This document shows positions 1 through 11,600 of a stretch of 64,000 nt of DNA, in pieces. Under the pieces are notes generated by a model. It saw only the letters and a program-made list of their open reading frames with translations. It had not been told where the DNA came from and did no database searches. A program made the position numbers and the translations under genes. Position 1 is the stretch's first letter. The number at the start of each line of letters is the position of its first letter. Origin of the DNA: Verrucomicrobiota bacterium (lineage in GTDB: Bacteria > Verrucomicrobiota > Verrucomicrobiia > Opitutales > Opitutaceae); NCBI GenBank assembly GCA_019510185.1, contig JAEKKV010000011.1, positions 62,001 through 126,000 of the forward strand, in the 5' to 3' direction.

Positions 1-40
1 GTCGCGGTTTCCAGCCACTGCTTTGCCCGCTTCGCCCACC

Positions 41-3000
41 ATGAACTTTTCCGATTTCTTCATCAAACGCCCGATCTTCGCCGGCGTGCTCTCGATCATC
101 ATCTTCCTCGTCGGCGCGATCTCGCTCTGGCGATTGCCCATCAGCGAATACCCCGAGGTCGTCCCGCCGACCGTCATCGTTCGCGCCGTCTATCCCGGCG
201 CCAACCCCGCGACCATTTCCCAAACCGTCGCCGCCCCGCTCGAACAGGCGATCAACGGCGTCGAGAACTCGCTCTACATGGCCTCGCAGGCCACGAGCGA
301 CGGCGTGATGACGCTCACCATCACGTTCAAGCTCGGCACCAATCTGGATAACGCCCAGGTGCAGGTGCAAAACCGCGTCGCCCAGGCCGACCCCAAGCTG
401 CCCGAGGAAGTCCGCCGCCTCGGCGTCACCACGCTCAAGGCCTCCCCCGATTTGCTGATGGTCGTCCACCTCTTCTCGCCGGACAACCGCTACGACGACA
501 TCTACGTGCGCAATTACGCCACGCTCCAGGTGCGCGACATCCTCGCCCGCCTTTCCGGTGTTGGCCAGGTGCGCATCTTCGGCTCGGGCGACTACGCCAT
601 GCGCGTCTGGCTCGATCCCGACAAGGTCGCGGCCAAAGGCCTCACCGCCTCCGACATCGTCGCCGCCATTCGCGAGCAAAACGTCCAGGTCGCCGCCGGC
701 TCCATCGGCAGCCAGCCGTCCCGCGCCACCGACACCGAGCTGCTCATCAACACCAAGGGCCGCCTCGCCAGCGAGGAGGAGTTCGGCGCGATCATCGTGA
801 AGACCGGAACGAACGGCGAACGCGTGCGCCTCCGCGACGTCGCCCGCCTCGAACTCGGCGCATCCGAGTACGCGCTGCGCTCGCTGCTCAACAACAAGCC
901 GGCCGTCGCCCTCCCCATCGCGCAGCTCCCCGGCTCCAACGCTATCGCCACCTCCGACGCCGTGCGCGCCACCATGAAGGAGCTGAAGAAGAATTTCCCC
1001 GACGGTCTCGACTACGACATCGTCTACGATCCGACGATCTTCGTGCGCAATTCCATCGAGGCGGTCGTCCACACTCTGCTGGAGGCGATCCTTCTCGTCG
1101 TGCTCGTGGTCATCCTGTTCCTGCAGACGTGGCGCGCCTCGATCATCCCGCTCGCCGCCGTGCCCGTCTCGCTTGTCGGCACGTTCGCGGTGCTCGGCGC
1201 GCTGGGCTTCTCGATCAACGCCCTCTCCCTCTTCGGCCTCGTGCTCGCCATCGGCATCGTGGTGGACGACGCCATCGTCGTGGTGGAAAACGTCGAGCGG
1301 AACATCGCCCTCGGCCGTTCGCCCGCGGAGGCGACCCGGCAGGCCATGCGCGAAGTCACCGGGCCGATCGTCGCGACCGCCCTCGTGCTCTCCGCCGTGT
1401 TCATCCCCACCGCGTTCATCAGCGGACTCACCGGCCAGTTCTACAAGCAGTTCGCCATCACCATCGCGATCTCGACCGTCATCTCCGCCTTCAACTCGCT
1501 CACGCTCTCGCCCGCCCTCAGCGCGCTGTTGCTGAAAGGCCACGACGCGCCCCGCGACGCGCTCACCCGCGGCATGGACTTCGCCTTCGGCTGGTTTTTC
1601 CGGCCCTTCAACCGCTTCTTCCGCTGGGCCTCGGAAAAATATTCCAACGGCGTCGCCCGCCTCCTCCGGCTGGCGGTGATCGCCCTGGTCGTGTATGCCG
1701 GCCTGCTCGGCGCCACCGCGCTGCTGTTCAAGAAGGTCCCGTCCGGCTTCGTGCCCACGCAGGACAAGCAGTACCTCGTCGCCTTCGCGCAACTGCCCGG
1801 CGCCGCCTCGCTCGAACGCTCCGACGCGGTCATCCGCCGCATGAGCGAGATCGCCCTGAAGCACCCCGGCGTCGCCAACGCCGTGGCGTTCCCCGGCCTC
1901 TCGATCAACGGCTTCACCAACTCGTCCAACAGCGGCATCGTGTTCGTCGCGCTCAAGCCCTTCGAGGAACGCAAGACGAAGGAACTCGGCGGCGCCGCCA
2001 TCGCCCAGCAGCTCCAGCGCGAATTCGGCGCGATCCAGGACGCGTTCATCGCCATCTTCCCGCCTCCGCCCGTGCAGGGCCTCGGCACGATCGGTGGCTT
2101 CAAACTCTACGTCGAGGACCGCGGCGACAACGGCCTCGACGCGCTCTACGCCGCCACGCAGGGGCTGATCGGCAAAGCCTACCAGACGCCCGGCCTCGCC
2201 GGTCTCTTCTCCAGCTTCACCATCAACACGCCGCAGCTCGATGCCGACGTGGACCGCGTCAAGGCGAAGACCATGGGCGTGCCGCTGCAAAATGTGTTTG
2301 AGACCATGCAGATCAACCTCGGCTCGCTTTACGTAAACGACTTCAACCGCTTCGGCCGCACCTATCAGGTCATCGCCCAGGCCGACGCCACCTTCCGCGA
2401 ACGCGCCGACGACATCCTCCGGCTCAAGACCCGCAACGCCGCCGGCGAACTCGTGCCGCTCGGCTCGCTCGTCACCGTGCGCGAGACCTACGGACCCGAC
2501 CGCGTCATGCGCTACAACGGCTATCCCGCCGCCGAGATCAACGGCGCCGCCGCCCCCGGCTACAGCTCCGGCCAGGCCGAGGCGCTCATGGAAAAACTCG
2601 CGGCCGAAAATCTCCCGAAGGGCATGGTCCTCGACTGGACCGAGCTCACCTTCCAAAAAATCATCGCGGGCAACACCGGCGTGCTCGTCTTCCCCCTGAG
2701 CATCCTGCTCGTGTTCCTCGTTCTCGCCGCGCAGTACGAAAGCTTCCGGCTCCCCTTCGCCGTCCTCCTGATCGTCCCGATGGCGCTCTTCTCCGCCATG
2801 CTCGGCCTCTGGCTGACGCAGGGAGAGAACAACGTCTTCACGCAGATCGGCCTCATCGTGCTCATCGGCCTCGCCGCCAAGAACGCGATCCTGATCGTCG
2901 AATTCGCGGTCAAGCGGCGCGAGGAAGGCGAGAGTATCACCCAGGCCGCGCTCGATGCCACCCGCCTGCGCCTGCGCCCGATCCTAATGACCTCGATCGC

Positions 3001-3217
3001 GTTCATCGCCGGCGTCTTCCCGCTCGTCGTCAGCACCGGCGCCGGCGCCGAGATGCGTCGCGCCATGGGCGTGGCGGTTTTCTCCGGCATGATCGGCGTC
3101 ACGCTCTTCGGCCTTTTCCTGACACCGGTGTTCTACGTCGTCCTGGAAAAAATCGGCCTGAAAAAACCCGCGCCCGCGCCGGTCGTTCCGGCCCACGCCG
3201 AGCCCGCCCAACCTTAA
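41..3217 (+). CDS. RND-family multidrug efflux transporter, inner-membrane pump (AcrB/MexB type)
   Basis: Proton-driven trimeric pump of the HAE1 RND family that exports hydrophobic compounds with a periplasmic adaptor and an outer-membrane channel. The N-terminus NFSDFFIKRPIFAGVLS is the family signature. The intramembrane proton-relay residues are visible: paired Asp409-Asp410 in GIVVDDAIVVVEN (AcrB D407/D408) and Lys947 in GLAAKNAILIVEF (AcrB K940). At 1,058 residues it has the normal full length, with two halves each holding a membrane bundle and porter loops. I chose the ATG at 41 over an in-frame TTG at 23 because the family starts at MN/MxxFF. The outer-membrane channel gene follows 87 bp downstream; the adaptor gene is presumably upstream, outside the window. 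Substrate cannot be inferred. Confidence 0.95.
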   Translation: MNFSDFFIKRPIFAGVLSIIIFLVGAISLWRLPISEYPEVVPPTVIVRAVYPGANPATISQTVAAPLEQAINGVENSLYMASQATSDGVMTLTITFKLGTNLDNAQVQVQNRVAQADPKLPEEVRRLGVTTLKASPDLLMVVHLFSPDNRYDDIYVRNYATLQVRDILARLSGVGQVRIFGSGDYAMRVWLDPDKVAAKGLTASDIVAAIREQNVQVAAGSIGSQPSRATDTELLINTKGRLASEEEFGAIIVKTGTNGERVRLRDVARLELGASEYALRSLLNNKPAVALPIAQLPGSNAIATSDAVRATMKELKKNFPDGLDYDIVYDPTIFVRNSIEAVVHTLLEAILLVVLVVILFLQTWRASIIPLAAVPVSLVGTFAVLGALGFSINALSLFGLVLAIGIVVDDAIVVVENVERNIALGRSPAEATRQAMREVTGPIVATALVLSAVFIPTAFISGLTGQFYKQFAITIAISTVISAFNSLTLSPALSALLLKGHDAPRDALTRGMDFAFGWFFRPFNRFFRWASEKYSNGVARLLRLAVIALVVYAGLLGATALLFKKVPSGFVPTQDKQYLVAFAQLPGAASLERSDAVIRRMSEIALKHPGVANAVAFPGLSINGFTNSSNSGIVFVALKPFEERKTKELGGAAIAQQLQREFGAIQDAFIAIFPPPPVQGLGTIGGFKLYVEDRGDNGLDALYAATQGLIGKAYQTPGLAGLFSSFTINTPQLDADVDRVKAKTMGVPLQNVFETMQINLGSLYVNDFNRFGRTYQVIAQADATFRERADDILRLKTRNAAGELVPLGSLVTVRETYGPDRVMRYNGYPAAEINGAAAPGYSSGQAEALMEKLAAENLPKGMVLDWTELTFQKIIAGNTGVLVFPLSILLVFLVLAAQYESFRLPFAVLLIVPMALFSAMLGLWLTQGENNVFTQIGLIVLIGLAAKNAILIVEFAVKRREEGESITQAALDATRLRLRPILMTSIAFIAGVFPLVVSTGAGAEMRRAMGVAVFSGMIGVTLFGLFLTPVFYVVLEKIGLKKPAPAPVVPAHAEPAQP

Positions 3218-3237
3218 ACACCCAACCCACTTCGCAA

Positions 3238-3278
3238 AGGCGACGAAGAGTCCTCACGCCTGTGGCTCTTCGTCGCCT
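3238..3278. other. Intercistronic hairpin between pump and channel genes
   Basis: A perfect 13-bp inverted repeat (arms 3238-3250 and 3266-3278, 15-nt loop) lies between the pump stop and the channel start. There is no T-run directly after it, so it is more likely an mRNA-stabilising or partially attenuating stem than a full terminator. Confidence 0.55.
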
Positions 3279-3304
3279 CCGATAAAATTTCAAAACGACG
3301 GTCC

Positions 3305-4726
3305 ATGAAAACGCTCCTTTATTCCCTTCTGTTCGCCACGCCCGCCTTCGCGGCCCTCCCCGCCGTCGGCCCCGATTACCAACGCCCCGTCGCACCCGCG
3401 GCCGCCGCCTATCGCGACTCCGATCCGCTCGGCGCATGGAAAACCGCCGAGCCGGCCGACACGCTCGCGCACGGCCATTGGTGGACGCTGTTCGCCGATC
3501 CCGTGCTCGACGACCTGGAAACCCACGCCCTCGCCGCCAATCAGGATCTTCGCGCCGCCGCTGCCCGGGTCGAACAGGCGGCCGCGGCCGCCGGTCTCGC
3601 CCGCGGCGCCTACTGGCCGCAGGTCAGCCTCGATCCCTCCGTCACCCGGGAAAAAACCTCGGGCACGACCGACAACACGCTCCCGAATTCCACCACGACC
3701 ACCTACCGCGCCCCTCTCACGGCGTCGTGGGAGCTCGATCTCTTCGGTCGCGTCCGCCGCCTGAACGAAAGCGCCCGGGCCGATGCCGCGGCGAGTGCGG
3801 CCACGTTCGAAGCCGTCCGGCTGTCCCTCGCGTCCGAGGTCGCGGCCAGTTATTTCTCGCTGCGCGCGCTCGACCGGGAAGTCGCGCTTCTGGAGGACAC
3901 CGTCACGCTTCGCCGCCGCGCCCTCGAGCTCGCCCAAGCGCGCCTCCGCAACGGCGTCGCGCCCGAGCTTGATGTCGCCCGCGCCGAAACCGAACTCGCG
4001 AACACCGAAGCCGAGGCCGCCGCACTCGCCATCCGGCGGGCCTCGCTGCAAAACGCCCTCGCCGTCCTCGTCGGCGAACCCGCCCCGGCGTTCACGCTTC
4101 CCGCCGCCGGTCCGCAGCGCCCGACCTCGCCGGCCATTCCAACGGGGCTCCCGGCCGGACTGCTCGAACGCCGCCCCGATGTCGCCGCCGCCGAACGTGC
4201 CCTCGCCGCCGCCAACGCCCGCATCGGCGTCGCCAAGGCCGCGTTCTTCCCCGCGATTTCGCTGACCGGCAGCGCCGGCTATGCGAGCGGCGACATCGAC
4301 CGGCTCTTCAACGCCGACTCCCGCATCTGGTCGATCGGCCCGAGTCTCTACCTCCCGATTTTCCAAGGCGGCCGCAACCGCGCCAATCTGGAGCGAAGCC
4401 GGGCCGCCTACGACGAAAGCGTGGCCGTGTTCCGCCAGCGCGTGCTCGTGGCTTTCCGCGAAGTTCAGGACGCGCTCACCGCCACGCGCCTGCTCGCCGG
4501 CCAATCGGCCGCCCAGGAACGCGCCCTCGCCTCCGCCCGGCACGCCTCCTCGCTCGCGCAGACCCGCTACGACGCCGGCTTCGTGGCCTATCTCGAAGTG
4601 ATCGACGCGCAGCGCACGGCGCTCGCGACCGAACGCGCCAGCGTCCAGCTCGAGGCGCTTCGCCTCAACACCAGCGTCGCCCTCATCAAAGCGCTCGGCG
4701 GCGGCTGGCAGCAGCCTGCTTCCTGA
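3305..4726 (+). CDS. Outer-membrane efflux channel, NodT/OprM-type
   Basis: TolC-like trimeric channel partner of the upstream RND pump, spanning outer membrane and periplasm. Two OEP (outer membrane efflux protein) repeats are visible, roughly residues 55-245 and 270-460, with the family start motif VGPDYQRP and the helical-barrel segments rich in Ala/Glu/Arg. The signal peptide MKTLLYSLLFATPAFA ends in a normal signal peptidase I site. NodT-family members usually have a lipobox Cys just before VGPDY; here the corresponding stretch is AALPAVGPDY and no cysteine is present, so the protein is probably not lipidated. Length (473 residues) is normal. Likely co-transcribed with the pump. Confidence 0.92.
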   Translation: MKTLLYSLLFATPAFAALPAVGPDYQRPVAPAAAAYRDSDPLGAWKTAEPADTLAHGHWWTLFADPVLDDLETHALAANQDLRAAAARVEQAAAAAGLARGAYWPQVSLDPSVTREKTSGTTDNTLPNSTTTTYRAPLTASWELDLFGRVRRLNESARADAAASAATFEAVRLSLASEVAASYFSLRALDREVALLEDTVTLRRRALELAQARLRNGVAPELDVARAETELANTEAEAAALAIRRASLQNALAVLVGEPAPAFTLPAAGPQRPTSPAIPTGLPAGLLERRPDVAAAERALAAANARIGVAKAAFFPAISLTGSAGYASGDIDRLFNADSRIWSIGPSLYLPIFQGGRNRANLERSRAAYDESVAVFRQRVLVAFREVQDALTATRLLAGQSAAQERALASARHASSLAQTRYDAGFVAYLEVIDAQRTALATERASVQLEALRLNTSVALIKALGGGWQQPAS

Positions 4727-4828
4727 ATGAATCCTCGTCACCGGCATCCTCTGTGACCCCGCCATGAAAAATCATCCATCCACTTTCTATCCGTTCATCC
4801 AACCGTCCGTATCCAATTAAAAGACATC

Positions 4829-5587
4829 ATGAGCACGCCCAAACTCGCAGGTAAAATCGCCCTCGTCACCGGAGCCTCCAAAGGCATCGGCGCCGCCACC
4901 GCCAAACAGCTGGCCGCCGCCGGCGCAGCCGTCGTCGTCAACTATGCCTCCGGAAAAACCGGCGCCGATCGCGTCGTTTCCGAAATCACCACCGCCGGCG
5001 GCAAGGCCTTCGCCATCCAGGCCGACGTCTCCCGACCGGCCGACATCGCCCGCCTTTTCCAAGAAACGAAACGCGTCTTCGGAGGCAGTCTCGACGTCCT
5101 CGTCAACAACGCCGGCGTCTACGAATTCGCCCCGCTTGAGGCGATCACGCCGGAGCACTTCCACCGTCAGTTCGACCTGAATGTGCTCGGGCTCCTCCTC
5201 GTCACGCAGGAAGCCGTGAAGCATTTCCCGGCGAACGGCGGCAGCATCATCAACATCAGCTCGATCGTGACGAAAACCGCGCCGGCCACCACCTCCGTCT
5301 ACAGCGCGACAAAAGGGGCGGTCGACGCGATCACCAAGTCGCTCGCCTCCGAACTCGGCGCGCGCAAGATCCGCGTCAACGCGATCAACCCCGGGATGAT
5401 CGAAACCGAGGGAACCCACACCGCCGGCATCGTCGACAGCGAGCTGCGCCGGCAAGTGGAGGCGCTGACTCCGCTCGGCCGCATCGGCCAGCCGCAGGAC
5501 ATCGCCCCGGCTGCGGTGTTTCTCGCCTCCGACGACTCCTCATGGGTGAGCGGCGAAACCTTCTTCATCGCCGGCGGCCTGCGCTAA
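4829..5587 (+). CDS. Short-chain dehydrogenase/reductase, classical SDR
   Basis: NAD(P)-dependent cytoplasmic oxidoreductase of the classical SDR family, close to glucose 1-dehydrogenase / 3-oxoacyl-ACP-reductase-like members. Rossmann glycine motif TGASKGIG at residues 14-21, NNAG at 93-96, catalytic Tyr158 and Lys162 in YSATK, upstream Ser in the NISSIV segment, and the C-terminal substrate-loop motif NPGMIETEGT. Full length (252 residues). It sits about 100 bp after the efflux channel on the same strand and before a strong terminator, so it may be the last gene of the efflux operon; this co-location does not define a substrate. Confidence 0.9.
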   Translation: MSTPKLAGKIALVTGASKGIGAATAKQLAAAGAAVVVNYASGKTGADRVVSEITTAGGKAFAIQADVSRPADIARLFQETKRVFGGSLDVLVNNAGVYEFAPLEAITPEHFHRQFDLNVLGLLLVTQEAVKHFPANGGSIINISSIVTKTAPATTSVYSATKGAVDAITKSLASELGARKIRVNAINPGMIETEGTHTAGIVDSELRRQVEALTPLGRIGQPQDIAPAAVFLASDDSSWVSGETFFIAGGLR

Positions 5588-5608
5588 ACGCCCGTCTCCT
5601 TCGTCCAC

Positions 5609-5647
5609 AAAAAAGCCGCGGCACCTCTGGGGGCGCCGCGGCTTTTT
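5609..5647. terminator. Bidirectional intrinsic terminator
   Basis: An 8-bp GC-only stem (5615-5622 with 5635-5642) is flanked by an A-run on the left and a T-run on the right. It can therefore stop both the plus-strand SDR transcript and the convergent minus-strand giant gene whose stop codon is at 5657. Confidence 0.85.
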
Positions 5648-5656
5648 GCGTTTCGT

Positions 5657-8600
5657 TTATTCCGACCCGCTGTCGTCGCGGAGCGCGCCGTTGCCATAGA
5701 TCGAGAGCCAGCCGCTTATGACCTGGCCCTCCAGCACCGCGTCACCCTTGACCGTCACCACGACCGTCGGAGCGATCACATAGCCGTGGAGCACGGACTG
5801 CTCGTTGAGCGTCAGGCCTCCGGCGTAAACCTGCAGCACGAGCAATTCTGCCGCGGTCGCCGAACCCAGACCGCTGGTTCCGTCGAGTGTGGCGCCGTTG
5901 CCCAGCGTGAGCAGCACGGGACCGGCAATCTGCACCTGGGCGGCACCGGCGAGCGTGAGTTGCTGCAGGTTGTAAACCGCCGGCGTAGTCGCTCCGGGAA
6001 TACCCAAGACAAAGCCGGCCTGATCCTGGGCGCTGAAGTTGCCATAGGTGCCCGGCGGCACGGTGACCAAACCGGCGGTGCCGCTGACGCTGAGATTGCG
6101 CAGGGTCGCAAAATCACCGGCGCTCTGCCCCGCCTGGCTCAACACGACACTGCGCGTGCCCACGGGCGAAGGCGGCGCCACGATTGTGGGAAGCGCCAGT
6201 GGATTCGTCCGCCGCACGACATGCCGCAGGGAAGCGGTGCCATAGAGCGAGACGGTGTAATTTGCGGGAGCGGCGGCGCCATCACCATCGTAGGTCCCGG
6301 CAAACGAAGAGGCCCCGTTGAGCTGAACGGCGGGCGTGCCGGGCACCAGCAGATCGCCGGAGAGAAGGGCGTTGCCGTACAGGCCCATTTTTTCCGCCGA
6401 CAAGACTTGGACCGAGCCTTCGATGGTGCCGCCAAATTTCGGCATGTGCCCGACGAGCGCGGTGATCGTGATGACCAGCGTGTCGGAAACCGTGGCGGTG
6501 TAATTCGCACTATCCACGATGGCCACAACCTCGAACGAACCGGGCCAGATCGGCGGCGTGACAATGCCGTCGTAGGTCAGGTTCACCGTGAGGCCGGTGG
6601 GGACAGTGGTGACCGTCACCGGCTTCGGCGTGCCATCGTAAACCTGGCGCAAGGCATCGAACACCAAGGCGGCCGTCGCCTTTGCAATCGTCAGCATGCC
6701 GGCGGCCGTGCCGGTGTAGTTGGCTTCATTGACCGATGCCGCGATGGCATAGTTCCCCGCGTTGATCGGAGCGCTGGCGCCACCGTTATAGGTGATGCCC
6801 ACCGACAATCCTGCGGGCGTCGTCGTTGCGCTCACGATTTTTGCCGACCCATTGTAAGTCTGGCTCAAACCGCCCAGCGCCACCGTGGCCATCGCTTTTC
6901 CGATCACGAGTGTGCCCGTGTTCGTTCCCACGTAGTTCGCGTCATTGATGGTTGCGGCGATGGCGTAGCTGCCTGCGTTGATCGGTGACGTCGCACTGCC
7001 GTTGTAGGTAACCTGCGTCACCAAGCCCGCCGGTGTCGTGGTGACACCAACCGTCTTCGCCGCACCGTTGTAGGTTTGGTCCAAGTTGCTCAGTGCTACG
7101 CTTGCGCTCGCTTTCGCAATGGTGAGCGTATCGACGGCCGTGCCGGTGTAGTTGGCGTCGTTGATCGACGCCGCGATAGCATAGCTGCCCGCAGTGATCG
7201 GAGCGCTGGCGCCGCCATTATAGGTGATGTCCACCAACAATCCCGCGGGAGTCGTCGTTGTGCTCACGACTTTCGCCGACCCATTGTAAGTCTGGCTCAA
7301 GCCGCCCAGCGCAATCGTAGCCGTCGCCTTTCCGATCACGAGCGTGCCCGTGGTTGTGCCCACGTAGTTCGCGTCGTCGATGCTCGCGGCGATGGCGTAG
7401 CTGCCTGCGTTGATCGGCGACGTTGCGATGCCGTTGTAGATGACCTGTGTCGCCAGACCCGCCGGCGTCGTCGTGATGCTAACCGTCTTCGCCGCCCCGT
7501 CGTACGTCTGATTCAAGCTGCCCAGCGTCACGGTGGCGGGCGCCTTCGCAATCGTCAGCGTACCCGCGGATGTACCGGTGTAGTTTGCGTCATTGATCGT
7601 GGTGGCGACGGCATACGTGCCGGCGTTGATCGGCAGAGCGGCCTCCCCGTTGTACGCGGTCACAACTGTCAGGCCGGCGGGATTCGTTGTCGTCGTAACA
7701 GCTTTCGCCAATCCATCGTAAGTCTGACTCAAGCCTACCAGTGCAATCGTGGCTGTCGCTTTTCCGATCACGAGTGTACCCGTGGTTGTGCCCACGTAGT
7801 TCGCGTCGTCGATCGTCGCCGCGATAGCGTAGCTACCCGCGTTTATCGGTGAGGTCGCGCTGCCGTCATAGGTGACCTGTGTCGTCAGACCCGTCGGCGT
7901 CGTGGTGACACCAACTGTCTTCGCCGCACCGTTGTAGGTTTGGTCCAAGTTGCTCAGTGCTACGCTTGCGGTCGCTTTCACAATGGTGAACGTGTCGGCG
8001 GCCGTGCCCGCGTAGTTGGCATCGTTGATCGTCGTGGTGACAGCATACGTGCCGGCGTTGATCGGCAAAGCCGACCCATCGTTGTAAGCGGTCCCAACTG
8101 TCAGGCCCGTGGGATTCGTCGTCACGGTGACCGCTTTTGCCGACCCGTCGTAAGTCTGACTCAAACCGCCCAGCGCAATCGTGGCTGTCGCTTTCTCGAT
8201 GACGAGCGTACCCGTGGTTGTGCCCACGTAGTTCGCATCGTCGATGGTTGCCGCGATGGCGTAGCTGCCCGCGTTCACTGGCACGGTGGCGTTGCCGTCA
8301 TAGGTGACCTGCGTTGCCAGACCCGCCGGCGCTGTAGTGACACCGACGGTCTTCGACGCGCCGTCGTAGGTCTGATCCAAGTTGCCCAGCGTCACGGTGG
8401 CGGTCGCCTTCTCAATCGTGAGCGTGCCCGTGGCGGTACCTGCATAGCTCGGATCCTGAACCGTGGCCACGATGGCATAGGATCCCGCACCGGTTGGCGA
8501 TGTCGAGTTTCCGTCATAGGTGAGGGTTACCGATAATCCCGCCGGGACTGTCGTCACGGTAACGGCCTTGGGGGCGCCGTCGTAGGTTTGGCTCAAGCCG

Positions 8601-11600
8601 TCCAAGGCCAAACTGGCGGGCACCTTGGGCAGGGTGACTTCGACGACCGTTGAATCCGGACTGCTGCCGACGCTGTTGGCCGCCGCCACGACGTAGTCGT
8701 AGGTGGAGCCGGGCGTCAGTCCGGTGTCGGTGTACTGGGTCGCCGTCACCCCCGTCGCCAGGGTGATATAATTTGCCCCGCCGGGAGCGGCGCGCTTCAC
8801 GGTATAACTCGTCGCCGTGGCCGAGGCGTTCCACGTGAGCGTGACCTGATAATAATCGGGGGTCGCGACCAACGCCGTTGGCGCCGCAGGCGGCGGGAGC
8901 GGAGCACCGCTGGCCGAAGTTCCCGTCGAGCTTTCCCCACCCAGATTGGAGGCGGTGACCACATAGTAATAGGTGGTGCCGTTGGTCAGGCCTGTATCGG
9001 TGTAACCGTTACCGGTCACGGTCGCCACTGTGGTGTAAGGGCCGCCGCTGGCGGTGGCACGCTTCACGTTGTAGCTGGTGGCTCCGACGGAGACGTTCCA
9101 GCCTAGGACAACCTGGGTGTCACCAGCCGTGGCGCTCAGGCCGGTGGGCGCGGCAGGCGCGGGCACCTGCGGCGTGGCGGAGGCCTGGACAGAGTTGGCG
9201 CTTTCGCCGCCGAGGTTCACGGCGCTGGCCACGTAGTAATAGGTGGTGCCATTGGTCAGGCCGGTGTCGGTGTAGCTCGTGGCAGTGACGCCCGAGGCGA
9301 CGAGAGCATAAGGACCGTTAGCGGTCGTCGAGCGTTTGACCTGATAGCTGGCGGCTCCGGGAGACGCAGTCCACGTGAGAGCGACCTGGGCGTCGCCGCC
9401 GGTCGCGGCAAGACCGGACGGAGCCGGGGGCGGAGGCATCGTGGTCGCGCCAGCCTCGGCGGAGTTAACGCTCTCGACGATTCCATTGAGCGTGGAAACC
9501 ACGTAATAATAGGGGCTGCCGACAGCGAGGCTGGTGTCGGTGTAGGTCGTACCGCTCACCGAACCGAGGATCGTGTAGGGACCGCCGCTGACATAGCCGC
9601 GTTTGACGTTGTAGCCGGTCGCTCCGGACACGGTGCTCCAACTCAGCGCGATCTGGGTTTGGCCCGGGGTAGCGACAACATTCGAGGGTGCAATCAGCGA
9701 GGCTGCGGCCAGAGCGGAGATTTCGGCGGCACTCAAGGCGCGGCCGTAGATTTGGAATTCGTCCACGGCGCCGTTCAGATAAGGATCAGCGGAGAACTGC
9801 GACTTTCCGATGTAGTTCTGGGTGGTGAGGCCGAGGCTCGACGGGGTGAGCGTCATACCGGTGTTGGTGCCGGCGGAGACGCCATTGATATAGAGGGTGC
9901 CGACGGAACCCGAGAACGTCACGGCGACGTGGAACCAGGTGCCCACGGGCGTGTTCACCGTGCTGTTGATCTGTTGCTCGCTCACCGAAGGCGTGCGGAT
10001 CGCGAACCGGATCCGGTTGGCGGTCGGCCCCTGCGGGACAAGGAACATGTAGTTGGTCGTCCCTGTTCCGAAATCAAAGAGTCGCGCCCACGTGGAGAGG
10101 CTGTTGAGCTTCACCCAAGTCGAGAGAGTGCAGTTGCCCAATCCGGCGACCACGCCGGTGGGCAGGGTCGCGTAATTGGTGGAGCCGCTGAGGCTGACCG
10201 CGTTGTTGATCTTGCCGGCCGTGTAGGTGGAGCCGCCCACGAGGGTGGCATTCCAGCCGTTGCCGCTGGTATCGGTGACGGTCGTCGTCCCGTTGATTTC
10301 ATCGAAGCGCAGATGGGCGCGCAGCGGGTTGTTATTTGGAGTCACCACCAACTGAGTGCTGGCGGCGCCTTCGCCGCCGGCGTTCACCGCGGTGATGACA
10401 TAATAATAGGTCGTTCCGTTGACCACCGTGTTGTCGAAGTAGCTGGTGGCCGTCAGTCCGCTGACGAGGACGGTGTAGGGGCCTCCGGAGACGGTGGAGC
10501 GCTTGATCGTGTAACTGCTCGCGCCGCTCACCGCCTGCCAGACCAACCCGGATTGGCCGTTACCGGCAGAGGCGATCGCTCCGGACGGGGCTGCGGGCGG
10601 AGCCACGGGGGTTGCGGTGACTTGCGTGGAATTAGCTCCCTCGCCAGCGACGTTTTGGGCCGAGATCACGTAGTAATACGGGGCTCCGTTGACGACATCG
10701 GTATCAACATAGCCGGTGGCGGAGGTCGTGCCGACGAGAGCATAACCGCTGCCGCTGACATCGGAGCGTTTGATGTTGTAGCTCGTCGCTCCGGAGGAGG
10801 CGCTCCAAGCGAGGGTCACGGTTGCATTGCTCGCGGTTGCGGTGAGTCCGGTCGGGGCCGCAGGCGGAGCCAGGGGTGTGGCCGAGGCCTGGGCCGAGGC
10901 GGCGCTTTCGCCATTCGCGCCGACCGCAGTCGCCACATAATAATACGCGGTGCCATTGGTAACGGTGCTGTCGGCATAAGTCGCGGAGGCGGCTGTGCCG
11001 ATCGTGAGATACCCGCTGCCGTCGGTGGTCGAGCGCTTGATGTTATAACTGGTCGCTCCGGAGGAAGCGGTCCACGTCAAGGTAACGAGGCCGTTGCCGC
11101 TGGTGGCTATGAAGTTGGCGGGAACCGGCGGAGGACCCACGGGAGTCGTGCTGACTTGGGCGGAGTTCGCGCTTTCGGCCACGCCTTTGAGCGCGGTCAC
11201 CACATAGAAATAACCGGTGCCATTGATCAGGCCCGTGTCCGTCCAGTTCGGACTGGCGATGTTGGCTCCGACCACGGTGTAAGGCCCGCCGCTGACGGTC
11301 GAGCGCTTGACGTTGTAACCGGTGGCGCCGGAAACCGCGTTCCAAGTCAAGGCGGCCTGGGCATTGCCCACGCTCACGCCGACTCCATCTGGTGCGGCCA
11401 GAGGCGCGGCCAGCGCGGAGATTTCCGTCGCGCTCAAGGCGCGGCCGTAGATCTGGAATTCGTCCACGGCGCCGTTCAGATAGGGATCGGCGCTGAACTG
11501 GGAGCGGCCGATGTAATTGAGCGTGGTGACACCGAGGCTCGAGGGAGTGAGCGTCATCGCAGCATTGGTGCCGGCGACCGCACCATTCACATACATCGTG

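Noticed and set aside
6440..8599. Evenly spaced repeats that could suggest a CRISPR array
   Set aside because: The 216-bp period is coding, in frame, with gradual divergence along the unit and no short-repeat/unique-spacer pattern.
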